Part shown: piece by piece, positions 19,028 to 26,642 of the stretch
Position numbering within the stretch: position 1 is the first letter of the stretch
Layout: the number at the start of each line of letters is the position of its first letter
Assembly: GCA_965229445.1 (NCBI GenBank)
Contig: OZ245876.1
Span: 124,001 to 188,000, forward strand
Length of the DNA: 64,000 nt
Reading direction: 5' to 3'
Source of the DNA: Owenweeksia sp965229445
GTDB taxonomy: Bacteria > Bacteroidota > Bacteroidia > Flavobacteriales > Schleiferiaceae
Program-made: the position numbers and the translations under genes
The notes under the pieces: generated by a model
Database searches by the model: none
Told to the model about the DNA's origin: nothing
What the model saw: only the letters and a program-made list of their open reading frames with translations

Positions 19028-19801
19028 ATGACCGACCCTACCCAACAAGGAGACATTAGCCTGGAAATCAACCAGGGTTTAGCCACCATAGAGTTTTACC
19101 ACCCCCTTAGTAATTCACTTCCGGGAAAGCTATTGGCCAAACTATCACAAACCATTACCGCATGTGGGGAAAATGAAGAGGTCTTAATCATCCTCTTGCG
19201 TTCGGCCGGTGACCGGGCATTTTGTGCCGGGGCTTCATTTGATGAATTAGTGGCCATTAATGATATGGATACCGGACTGGAGTTTTTTAGTGGCTTTGCC
19301 AGAGTGATAAACGCCATGCGGAAGTGTCCTAAGCTTATTATTGGCAGGGTGCACGGTAAGGCAGTAGGTGGGGCGGTAGGCCTTGCTGCCGCTGTTGATT
19401 ACTGCTTTGCCACTGCGCACGCTGCGGTCAAGCTTTCGGAATTAGCAGTAGGGATAGGACCTTTTGTGGTTGGACCAGCGGTTGAACGAAAAATGGGTCT
19501 CAGTGCTATGAGTGACCTGGCCATAAATGCCACAGAGTGGAGATCAGCGAGCTGGGCTCGAGAAAAAGGCCTCTATTATCAACTGGCTGATAGTGCCGAT
19601 GAAATGGATCAGCAGATTGACTTGTTAGTACAGAAACTATTAAAGTCTAATCCAGAGGCCATGCGCAATCTGAAGGAAGTTTTTTGGCAGGGCACAGAAA
19701 ACTGGGATCAACTTCTCCGTGATCGGGCCGCAATTAGCGGGCGCCTGGTGTTGTCAGATTTCACCAAGAATGCAATAAATAGTTTTAAGAATAAATCCTG
19801 A
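19028..19801 (+). CDS. enoyl-CoA hydratase/isomerase family protein
   Basis: This 257-residue crotonase-fold protein acts on CoA thioesters. The oxyanion-hole segments are AFCAGASFDEL (about 65-75) and HGKAVGGAVGLAAA (109-122). Of the two catalytic glutamates of classical hydratases, the first position is Gly118. The second is retained as Glu138 in KLSELAVGIGP. Single-glutamate enzymes in this family are often isomerases or other non-hydratases, so a PaaG-like isomerase is plausible next to paaZ. It sits 96 nt downstream of paaZ, with its own possible promoter. Confidence 0.88.
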   Translation: MTDPTQQGDISLEINQGLATIEFYHPLSNSLPGKLLAKLSQTITACGENEEVLIILLRSAGDRAFCAGASFDELVAINDMDTGLEFFSGFARVINAMRKCPKLIIGRVHGKAVGGAVGLAAAVDYCFATAHAAVKLSELAVGIGPFVVGPAVERKMGLSAMSDLAINATEWRSASWAREKGLYYQLADSADEMDQQIDLLVQKLLKSNPEAMRNLKEVFWQGTENWDQLLRDRAAISGRLVLSDFTKNAINSFKNKS

Positions 19802-19814
19802 ATATTACTCTAAT

Positions 19815-20720
19815 ATGAGAAAAGCAGCAATGAGCACCATTTTGGTGTTGTTAATTGGCCAATTAATGGCCCAAGATGCGGTTACAGCGAAGGACACAGC
19901 CTGGAAGAAAGGCGGCAATCTGGAGCTCTTGTTTAACCAGGCATCCTATAGTGATTGGCAAGCAGGTGGTGCAAATTCATTTGCCGCCAACGGAAAGGCA
20001 TTTTTATATGCCAGATACGATGATGGTGGAAACTGGGTTTGGGCCAATGTTCTTAATCTAGGATATGGTATTAACATTCAGGATGGCTTGTATAGTAAGA
20101 CGGATGACAGGATAGAATTCGAATCAAGAGCAGATAGGAGATTAAGCAAAAATTGGCGCGCTAGTGCCCTCCTTAACTTCCGCACGCAGTTTACAAATGG
20201 ATATAGTAACCCCGGAGAAACGGAAGACTCTCTGAAGATATCTACTTTTATGGCTCCGGGTTATACCCTTCTGGGTTTAGGTTTAACCTATAAGCCCAAT
20301 GATAGATTCACCTTGTTTATCTCGCCTTTAACTTCGAAGCAAACCTATGTTCTGGATGACAAATTATCTGCTGAAGGTGCTTTTGGAGTTGATCCCGGAA
20401 GTATGTTTCGCCAGGAGATTGGGGGATATTTGAACATGCGCTATTTCAGATCGCTGGTGGAGAATGTTGAGCTTCGACTTGCTCTGGATCTCTACTCCAA
20501 TTACCTGGATGGCAACTATAAATTCATTGATGTTAACGGTCAGTTGGCACTGCTTATGAAGGTTAATAAATGGCTTACCACCAGCTTTACCATGGATGTA
20601 ATTTACGATCATGATATCATCTTTGATACTTCAGATGGCGGGCCAATGAGAAGGACGCAGTTTAAGCAGGTGTTGGGAGTAGGGCTTACGCACAACTTTG
20701 GCGTCCCCCTTCCCAAATAA
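19815..20720 (+). CDS. DUF3078 outer-membrane-type protein
   Basis: This 301-residue protein has a cleavable signal peptide ending in LMAQ. The body is rich in alternating aromatic and polar beta strands. DUF3078 traits are visible: 'WKKGGNLELLFNQASYSDW.AGG' near the N-terminus, then 'FFISPLTSKQTYVLD'-like and 'GGYLNMRY' strands. The family is restricted largely to Bacteroidetes and is probably an outer-membrane barrel or associated protein. Its function is unknown. It follows the crotonase gene by 13 nt, so co-transcription is likely, and it converges on the type B cargo gene with a 7-nt gap. Confidence 0.82.
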   Translation: MRKAAMSTILVLLIGQLMAQDAVTAKDTAWKKGGNLELLFNQASYSDWQAGGANSFAANGKAFLYARYDDGGNWVWANVLNLGYGINIQDGLYSKTDDRIEFESRADRRLSKNWRASALLNFRTQFTNGYSNPGETEDSLKISTFMAPGYTLLGLGLTYKPNDRFTLFISPLTSKQTYVLDDKLSAEGAFGVDPGSMFRQEIGGYLNMRYFRSLVENVELRLALDLYSNYLDGNYKFIDVNGQLALLMKVNKWLTTSFTMDVIYDHDIIFDTSDGGPMRRTQFKQVLGVGLTHNFGVPLPK

Positions 20721-20727
20721 TACGGGT

Positions 20728-22236
20728 TTAACGGAATAGTGTAAGGAAGCTCTTCTTTTCAAAGGGAGAGCTCCCATACTTTCCTGAGATGACGTAATAG
20801 TACACCCCCGGTGTAGTTTCACGTCCATTATAAGTACCGTCCCAACCAAATTGGTCGCTGAGGGAATTGTGATAAACTTCAACGCCCCAGCGGTTAAATA
20901 TTCTGATTTCAAGTTCGCTGATGCATGGGTACGGAAGCTCACTTTGCAGCTTATACGCATCATTTATGCCGTCAGCATTTGGGCTAAATACATTTGGCAG
21001 CAGAGCAATTATGTCATCTGGTAATCTACTGGTGTTGATTACGAGTTCTTGATGGATTGTATCGGTTCTATCGCAGCCAAGGCTTATGGCAGTTATATTA
21101 TAGTTCAGGCTTTGTCCTACAAAAGCTTCTTCACAAGATGGTGTCCAGCATACCCGGCCATTTACTCTTCCCACACTTACCCGATTCATTAAACTGACTT
21201 TGGGAGGGATTTCAAGACCCTCTTTTTCAACTTCATAGGTGCTGGTTACCTGGATGGTGTCTTCCGGATTCGGATCTGAGATCAGCACTTGAACACAGGT
21301 TTCCTCCCCTAACTCAGCTTGAAAGGTGAATTCTACCGGTTTCTCAAAAATGGGAGGCTCATTAATCGTGCAGCCTAAAACTTCAAGTTGAATATCACGT
21401 CGGGTGGCCCCAATTCGTTGACCATTGCGATATTCTTCAACTTTATACGCTAAAACAAAAAGCCCCAACTCTATGGGTGTGATCGTCAACATCCCGGTGT
21501 TGGGATCAAGGAATATACCCGGGCTGCCTGGGATTGGATCTTGTTCATCATAACCAGGCACCCAGTTTACAAAGCCATATGGTGGGCTCATGGGGGGCAC
21601 CGGGTTGGAGGATGTGGGTTGCGGTGAAGTGTATGGACGAGTTAGCTCATAGTACAGGGAGTCTCCATCCGGGTCAACCGCAGAGAGGTCAATGGAGCGT
21701 GGTGCAAATAGACATAAAAAGCCGTTATCGGGATAAGGTGAAAGCTGAGGCAAGGAGTTGCCTCCTGCTATAGCTGGGTCGGGGATTTCTGCAGTTAGTG
21801 TCATACCGGTAGCACCGGGATTGACAATATTATCTACTATATAATTCCTGCAGCAAATTTGCATACTGGCCAGGTAGCCTGCTGTATTGTCCGGCAAGAA
21901 AAGAGTATCGGCAAGGTGATATTCCTCCACACAAATATTTGGAGGCTCAAAACAATCGTCGCCTAAATTTGGGCGGGTTGGCGTATTCTTCTTTACCTGG
22001 AGGTCGAAAAAGTTGTTGTTATCTGATCCATCAAAAATCCTTACCCATAAACTATCTGCCAGTGGTACAGGAGGGTTGGGAACACCTGTGCGGCAATCCC
22101 TGAAAATGATAAGATCAATAAAGAACTGATTTCTGCCGGTTTGAGTAATATTAAAATTGCCTCCTATTACGTGAGTGGCTTCTAACTCAACCCAAATAAG
22201 AGAAAGAAAGGCCGCTATGAGCCAGTAGCGTATCAT
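20728..22236 (-). CDS. T9SS type B (CHU_C) cargo protein
   Basis: This 502-residue secreted protein was started at the ATG at 22236 because the signal peptide begins there (MIRYWLIAAFLSLIWVELEA), and because this ATG overlaps the DUF2461 stop in an ATGA junction. The mature protein would begin THVIGGNFNITQTG. The middle has Ig/PKD-like beta regions with 'DPDGDSLYYELTRPY'. The C-terminal ~90 residues form the CHU_C type B sorting domain: LLPNVFSPNADGINDAYKL, then IRIFNRWGVEVY and GWDGTYNGRETTPGVYYYVI. It should be exported by T9SS to the surface. It belongs to the same paralogous group as the proteins at 48980, 59027 and 61600. Confidence 0.9.
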   Translation of the reverse strand: MIRYWLIAAFLSLIWVELEATHVIGGNFNITQTGRNQFFIDLIIFRDCRTGVPNPPVPLADSLWVRIFDGSDNNNFFDLQVKKNTPTRPNLGDDCFEPPNICVEEYHLADTLFLPDNTAGYLASMQICCRNYIVDNIVNPGATGMTLTAEIPDPAIAGGNSLPQLSPYPDNGFLCLFAPRSIDLSAVDPDGDSLYYELTRPYTSPQPTSSNPVPPMSPPYGFVNWVPGYDEQDPIPGSPGIFLDPNTGMLTITPIELGLFVLAYKVEEYRNGQRIGATRRDIQLEVLGCTINEPPIFEKPVEFTFQAELGEETCVQVLISDPNPEDTIQVTSTYEVEKEGLEIPPKVSLMNRVSVGRVNGRVCWTPSCEEAFVGQSLNYNITAISLGCDRTDTIHQELVINTSRLPDDIIALLPNVFSPNADGINDAYKLQSELPYPCISELEIRIFNRWGVEVYHNSLSDQFGWDGTYNGRETTPGVYYYVISGKYGSSPFEKKSFLTLFR

Positions 22237-22904
22237 GACAGGGCATCCAGCAAATAGCGTTGCACCGGCCTCCCGGCCGCAAAATACTCCATACATCTAT
22301 CCATCAGGTCATTCTTGGTTACCCAGCTTGCCGGGGCATCAGTCATAAAATAAAACTGTTTGTTGTACAGTAAGGGCTGCTTCTCCGCCATTTCCCTAAA
22401 CTCTAACGGAAGCCTTTTATTTTTCTCACCCTTAATTTCCTTAAAGTACTTAAGGAATGATTTGTCCTGGATGAGTTTTGTCAACTCCTTGTTCGTTTTA
22501 AGAATGTGCAGCCTCAGTTTTTGTAAATGCTCAGGTGGCAAGGAGTATGCCCCACCGCCTAAATGAGTTTTATCCGGACCAAGAGCAATGTAAAAACCTG
22601 GAATGGAATGATCTTTCCTTCCCGCAGAGCTAATCACAGCAGAACGATCCAACTTGTAGGGAGTTTTGTCTTTCGAAAAACGGATATCGCGATTAATTCT
22701 GAAAATGGCATCCTTGGCCTCAATATTTATTGAAGAATCCAATGTTTTAATTTCGGCAATGAGGTCTGTGATGAAAGCCTTAAATGGCTCTTTAACACTT
22801 TTCTCATAGCGTTTTCTGTTCTCATCAAACCAATCTTTATGATTATTGGCTGCCAACTCTTTGAAAAAGTCGAGGTAATCTTTGGTAAAATATGGCTTAC
22901 TCAC
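22233..22904 (-). CDS. DUF2461 (TIGR02453) family protein
   Basis: The protein of about 223 residues has the DUF2461 pattern: 'NNHKDWFDENRKRYE' near the N-terminus, 'IFRINRDIRFSKDKTPYK' in the middle, and 'GFYIALGPDKTHLGGGAY' after it. The family is widespread and of unknown biochemical function. No ATG precedes the conserved region. GTG at 22904 is the likeliest start, with TTG at 22913 as the alternative. Its stop overlaps the start of the secreted cargo gene by four bases. It is divergent from the dehydrogenase E1 gene. Confidence 0.88.
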   Translation of the reverse strand: MSKPYFTKDYLDFFKELAANNHKDWFDENRKRYEKSVKEPFKAFITDLIAEIKTLDSSINIEAKDAIFRINRDIRFSKDKTPYKLDRSAVISSAGRKDHSIPGFYIALGPDKTHLGGGAYSLPPEHLQKLRLHILKTNKELTKLIQDKSFLKYFKEIKGEKNKRLPLEFREMAEKQPLLYNKQFYFMTDAPASWVTKNDLMDRCMEYFAAGRPVQRYLLDALS

Positions 22905-23001
22905 GTTTATCAAATTAGAGTCAAAAGTTAGTAATATAAGCTCAATTGAGGGGTTCCCTTATTTGTTTCCGATATTTGCACTCAGTTCAAAAAAAGACCA
23001 T

Positions 23002-25077
23002 ATGTCATCGTCTACCGAGCAGAAAGTAGGTGTTAGTAAAGAAATACTCTTAAAGGCGTATCGCCTAATGTCAACGGCCTCTTCCATGACGGAATTGTAC
23101 GAAGCGAACAAAGCCGTAACCGCAAAATATGTACATGCTACATCACGTGGCCATGAGGCCATTCAATTAGCCTGCGCCCTTCAATTGCGTCCAGAAGACT
23201 ATGTTTCGCCTTATTATAGAGATGATTCTATCTTGTTGGGAATTGGCATGAGGCCCTATGATTGTATGTTGCAGTTGTTTGCCAAAAGAGATGATCCTTT
23301 CTCCGGAGGCCGAACGTACTACTGCCATCCCAGCCTAAATGAGCCGGACAAGCCTAAAATTCCACATCAGTCTTCTGCTACGGGAATGCAAGCTATACCT
23401 ACCACTGGGGTAGCCATGGGGGTTAAATTGAAGGAAATCCATCACCTCAACGATCCCGAGACTAGCCCCATTGTAGTATGTAGCATTGGAGATGCCGCCA
23501 TGACAGAAGGAGAGGTATCAGAAGCTCTTCAAATGGCGGCCCTAAAGCAATTGCCGATAGTTTATTTGGTGCAGGATAATGAGTGGGATATCTCTGCCAA
23601 TGTAGCGGAAACCAGGGCTCAAAATGCAGCTGAGTTTGCCAGAGGATTCAATGGCATTGAAACACGAAGCATTGATGGGAGTGATTTTGTAGAGAGCTAC
23701 CTGACCTGCGAAGAAGTATTTGAAACAGTACGCAGAGAGCGACGTCCCTTTCTAATTCATGCCAGAGTACCGCTCCTGGGTCACCATACCAGTGGCGTAC
23801 GCAAAGAATGGTATCGCGACGACCTTGAGGAGCACGCACAAAGGGATCCTTTACCAAAATTGAGAAAGGCATTACTTGATGAAGGAATCAGCGAAGAGGA
23901 AATAAGACAAATTGATGAAGAGCAGGCGTCCATAGTGGCTAGTGATTACTCTCAAGCCCTGGCTCAACCGGATCCTGAGCCGGAAGACTTGTTTAAATAT
24001 GACCTTGCCCCAACGGAGATAGTAGAAGAAGTGGGCGATAGAGCACCCGCGGGCCACGAGAAGATAGTGATGGTGGATAATGCCCTATTTGCCATCCAGG
24101 AAATAATGGAAGACCACCCGGAGTCTTTACTTTACGGACAGGACGTTGGCGGAAGGCTTGGAGGAGTATTCAGGGAAGCGGCAACGCTGGCGCAAAAGTT
24201 TGGCGATGACCGGGTATTTAACACGCCCATACAGGAGGCCTTTATTGTGGGCAGCACGGTCGGAATGAGCGTAGTTGGCCTCAAACCTATCGTGGAAGTC
24301 CAGTTTGCAGATTATATCTGGCCAGGCCTTAACCAACTGTTCACGGAGGTGAGCCGCAGCTACTTCCTTTCAAATGGGAAATGGCCGATAAGCGCTGTAA
24401 TCAGGGTGCCCATTGGTGCTTACGGCAGCGGTGGTCCATTTCATTCTTCCTCTGTAGAAAGTGTTATTACCAATATTCGCGGCATTAAGGTGGCCTACCC
24501 TAGTACCGGGGCAGACCTCAAGGGAATGATGAAGGCGGCGTATTATGACCCCAACCCGGTGGTGATGCTAGAACACAAGGGACTGTACTGGAGTAAAATA
24601 AAAGGCACAGAAGACGCCAAAACCATTGAGCCTTCGCGCGATTATCGGGTGCCTTTTGGGAAGGCCAGGATTGCTTATCAAGCTGATAAGGAAGCAATTG
24701 CCGCAAATGAATCATGCCTGGTTGTCACCTATGGTATGGGGGTATACTGGTCTAAGGCTGCGGCAGAGCGCCTGAATAACAGAGTGGAAATTTTGGATCT
24801 GCGAAGCCTGGTGCCCTTAGATAAGGAAATGATTATTGAAAGAGTAAGATTACATGGCCGGTGCCTGGTAGTTACGGAAGAGCCTAGTGAGAACTCCTTT
24901 GCCAGATCCCTGGCCGGCCTAATTCAGGAAGAATGTTTCGAATCTTTGGATGCGCCTGTAATGGTTATTGGCTCAGAAAACTTACCCGCCATACCACTAA
25001 ATAGCACATTGGAAGCAACTATGATTCCGAATTCTGAAAAGGTTGAAAGTAAGTTGAAAAAGCTGTTAGGCTACTAA
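23002..25077 (+). CDS. fused 2-oxoacid dehydrogenase E1 alpha/beta subunit (branched-chain type)
   Basis: This 691-residue protein fuses the E1 alpha and E1 beta chains of a branched-chain 2-oxoacid dehydrogenase, which decarboxylates 2-oxoacids with thiamine diphosphate and passes the acyl group to E2. The alpha half contains ATSRGHEAIQLACAL, YYRDDSILL and the cofactor site GDAAMTEGEVSEAL...DNEWDIS. The beta half begins near residue 345 with 'LFAIQEIMEDHPESLLYGQD' and has FNTPIQEAFIVGSTVG and GAYGSGGPFHSSS. The frame stays open upstream, but the ATG at 23002 precedes the first conserved residues and avoids overlap with the divergent gene. In Bacteroidetes it supplies branched primers for iso-fatty acids. 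Confidence 0.92.
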   Translation: MSSSTEQKVGVSKEILLKAYRLMSTASSMTELYEANKAVTAKYVHATSRGHEAIQLACALQLRPEDYVSPYYRDDSILLGIGMRPYDCMLQLFAKRDDPFSGGRTYYCHPSLNEPDKPKIPHQSSATGMQAIPTTGVAMGVKLKEIHHLNDPETSPIVVCSIGDAAMTEGEVSEALQMAALKQLPIVYLVQDNEWDISANVAETRAQNAAEFARGFNGIETRSIDGSDFVESYLTCEEVFETVRRERRPFLIHARVPLLGHHTSGVRKEWYRDDLEEHAQRDPLPKLRKALLDEGISEEEIRQIDEEQASIVASDYSQALAQPDPEPEDLFKYDLAPTEIVEEVGDRAPAGHEKIVMVDNALFAIQEIMEDHPESLLYGQDVGGRLGGVFREAATLAQKFGDDRVFNTPIQEAFIVGSTVGMSVVGLKPIVEVQFADYIWPGLNQLFTEVSRSYFLSNGKWPISAVIRVPIGAYGSGGPFHSSSVESVITNIRGIKVAYPSTGADLKGMMKAAYYDPNPVVMLEHKGLYWSKIKGTEDAKTIEPSRDYRVPFGKARIAYQADKEAIAANESCLVVTYGMGVYWSKAAAERLNNRVEILDLRSLVPLDKEMIIERVRLHGRCLVVTEEPSENSFARSLAGLIQEECFESLDAPVMVIGSENLPAIPLNSTLEATMIPNSEKVESKLKKLLGY

Positions 25078-25241
25078 GATTCGAAGCGGTAGTTAAATTC
25101 TTTAAAGACTTTACGGCGGTTAAAGGTTATGTCGCCATTAGGTCGCTTAGGCCCATTAATCAAGTCTAGTTTGTTCACGGTATTTGAGCCGTGGTGGAGG
25201 TCGGTTCCTAAATGTTCTAGTAATTGTAGAATCATTTGCAT
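25074..25241 (-). CDS. possible small gene or 3' remnant, 55 residues
   Basis: The frame starts MQMILQLLEHLGTDLHHG and ends RRKVFKEFNYRFES. Composition looks protein-like: an amphipathic helix, then a basic segment. The same frame continues open upstream for about 26 codons without ATG, GTG or TTG and still reads like protein (YIRTISFESLLTYYQ), so this may be the end of a 5'-truncated gene. Its TAG overlaps the convergent dehydrogenase TAA by four bases (CTAA), the same junction type seen at other convergent pairs here. I recognise no family. The rest of the interval, 25242-25381, holds nothing I can name. Confidence 0.4.
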   Translation of the reverse strand: MQMILQLLEHLGTDLHHGSNTVNKLDLINGPKRPNGDITFNRRKVFKEFNYRFES

Positions 25242-25381
25242 TTGGTAGTAGGTTAGCAGACTTTCAAACGATATGGTACGAATGTAATTAAGATAAATCT
25301 TATTAACAACTCTAATAAGCTAAAACCCAATATTTTAAAGACAAACGACCCTGAGTTATTAACAGGAGTGTAGAAAAAGTA

Positions 25382-25843
25382 CTACTGGCAGTGCCTGTGT
25401 GCGCCACAACTTGCGGCCCATGAATGCGGTTTTCCGGCACCTCTAAACCCCATAGAATTAATAAGGCCAATGCTGGCATCGTAGAGTTGGTAGGACCGGA
25501 ATCTGGGGTCAGAATTTATATCCACGTGCACGGTAATATGACAGAGTTCCTTTAAACTGTCAGCAATATCCACAGCTCGTATAACTTCATTCCACAGCCT
25601 GGTATATTCATCTTTGGGGGCAAGAATTGTTTCATTCTTATAAATTTCCCGCACGCCCCTGCCTACGTTCCACAAACAAATTACCGTAGAATACTTCGCC
25701 AGGTTACCTCTGACCTTAGAGTCGCAGCCCACATATACTTCACCCCGGGGATAGGTCTTAAGCCAATCACGCACCTGGTGCCGATAATCTTTTATTTCGG
25801 AACCCTGATGATCTCGCCAGCAAGGATGATGAATGAATTTCAT
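25382..25843 (-). CDS. YkuK/DUF458-like RNase H-fold protein
   Basis: This 153-residue protein matches the DUF458 (YkuK) group of RNase H-like proteins. The first acidic strand is VYVGCDSK (about 37-44), followed by a beta strand STVICLW. The second acidic element is ITVHVDINSDPRF, and the C-terminal signature is GKPHSWAAS...HRH. Aspartates at these positions would bind metal if the protein is a nuclease. The biological role is unknown. It is preceded by a hairpin-rich divergent region shared with the spermidine-synthase-like gene. Confidence 0.8.
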   Translation of the reverse strand: MKFIHHPCWRDHQGSEIKDYRHQVRDWLKTYPRGEVYVGCDSKVRGNLAKYSTVICLWNVGRGVREIYKNETILAPKDEYTRLWNEVIRAVDIADSLKELCHITVHVDINSDPRFRSYQLYDASIGLINSMGFRGAGKPHSWAASCGAHRHCQ

Positions 25844-25902
25844 ACCATATAATCGTATTCCATCGAATTTAAAGATTTCGACGGAACCATAGCAAAATGA
25901 AA

Positions 25903-25931
25903 AAGGGAGACTACTGTCTCCCTTCTTTTTT
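25903..25931. terminator. bidirectional terminator-like hairpin in a divergent intergenic region
   Basis: AAGGGAGAC (25903-25911) and GTCTCCCTT (25916-25924) form a perfect 9-bp stem with a 4-nt loop. On the plus strand C and six T residues follow; on the minus strand five T residues follow. No gene ends just before it on either strand: the flanking genes start at 25843 (minus) and 25986 (plus). It may be a leader attenuator, the end of a small RNA, or a stop for antisense read-through. Confidence 0.7.
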
Positions 25932-25945
25932 GAACTAAATCAAAA

Positions 25946-25966
25946 CAATTAACCAAACCTTAACCT
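25946..25966 (-). repeat. 21-nt repeat, copy A (inverted relative to copy B)
   Basis: The minus-strand sequence AGGTTAAGGTTTGGTTAATT plus one G is identical to 46649-46669 on the plus strand. In each orientation it lies a short way 5' of a terminator-like hairpin (21 nt here, 10 nt at copy B). Confidence 0.75.
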
Positions 25967-25985
25967 GTCTATATAACTTCGCTTT

Positions 25986-26642
25986 ATGGGTTTTAGTTCA
26001 TCAGAATTAAAAAAAATCAGAAGTTATTTCTGTTCGCAAGCATTGGAATCAGTGCAGAGCCAGTATTCTGGCAGGATAGAAGTAGCGCTAGAAAACGGAA
26101 GAAAGGTTCTAAATACTGTCAATTGCAACTATTCCTATGGTCAACTGCAGCGTGTTTTTGAAATAGCCTTCAAAAAGACTCAGCTTCAGTTAGATAGCCT
26201 ACAGATGGTTTTGATTTTGGGAATGGGAGGAGGTTGTTTAAGCCGGGTTCTTCGAGATCAACTAGGATATGATGGGCATATCACCGCCGTGGAGAAAGAT
26301 GAGCGCTTATTGCAGTTCGCAATGAAGCATTTTCCCAGGGCATTTGAGCGCGTTGAGCTGCTTCAGCTGGATGCCGTGCTCGGTATAAGGGAGATATCGG
26401 GTTCGTATGACCTTATTCTGGTGGACCTTTTCATAGACCAACAGGTTAGCCCTGGAGTAATGGATTCTGAGTTTGTAGCGCAATTATCTAAGAAGTTGTG
26501 TCCAGGCGGAAGGATCTATCACAATGTGATGTTGAACAACCCAGGTTTGGAAAGCTTACTCGCTTTGTACCGCAGGCATTTCCCTAAACTGAAGGTTCAC
26601 AGAATACTCTCTCGCAATCAAATGATTATAGCTTCAATCTAA
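25986..26642 (+). CDS. spermidine-synthase-like SAM-binding protein
   Basis: This 218-residue protein has the Rossmann core of spermidine-synthase-like methyltransferases: LILGMGGGCLSRVL (about 77-90), ITAVEKDERLLQFA with the acidic residue that binds the nucleoside, and LLQLDAVLGIREISGSYDLILVDLF. It is shorter than true spermidine synthases and lacks their N-terminal barrel, so polyamine synthesis is not assured. Its TAA overlaps the convergent peptidase stop by four bases (CTAA, 26639-26642). Confidence 0.78.
   Translation: MGFSSSELKKIRSYFCSQALESVQSQYSGRIEVALENGRKVLNTVNCNYSYGQLQRVFEIAFKKTQLQLDSLQMVLILGMGGGCLSRVLRDQLGYDGHITAVEKDERLLQFAMKHFPRAFERVELLQLDAVLGIREISGSYDLILVDLFIDQQVSPGVMDSEFVAQLSKKLCPGGRIYHNVMLNNPGLESLLALYRRHFPKLKVHRILSRNQMIIASI

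Noticed and set aside
22882..23001. N-terminal extension of the dehydrogenase E1 frame
   Set aside because: The extra 40 residues are not protein-like for this family and would overlap the divergent DUF2461 gene; the ATG at 23002 fits better.
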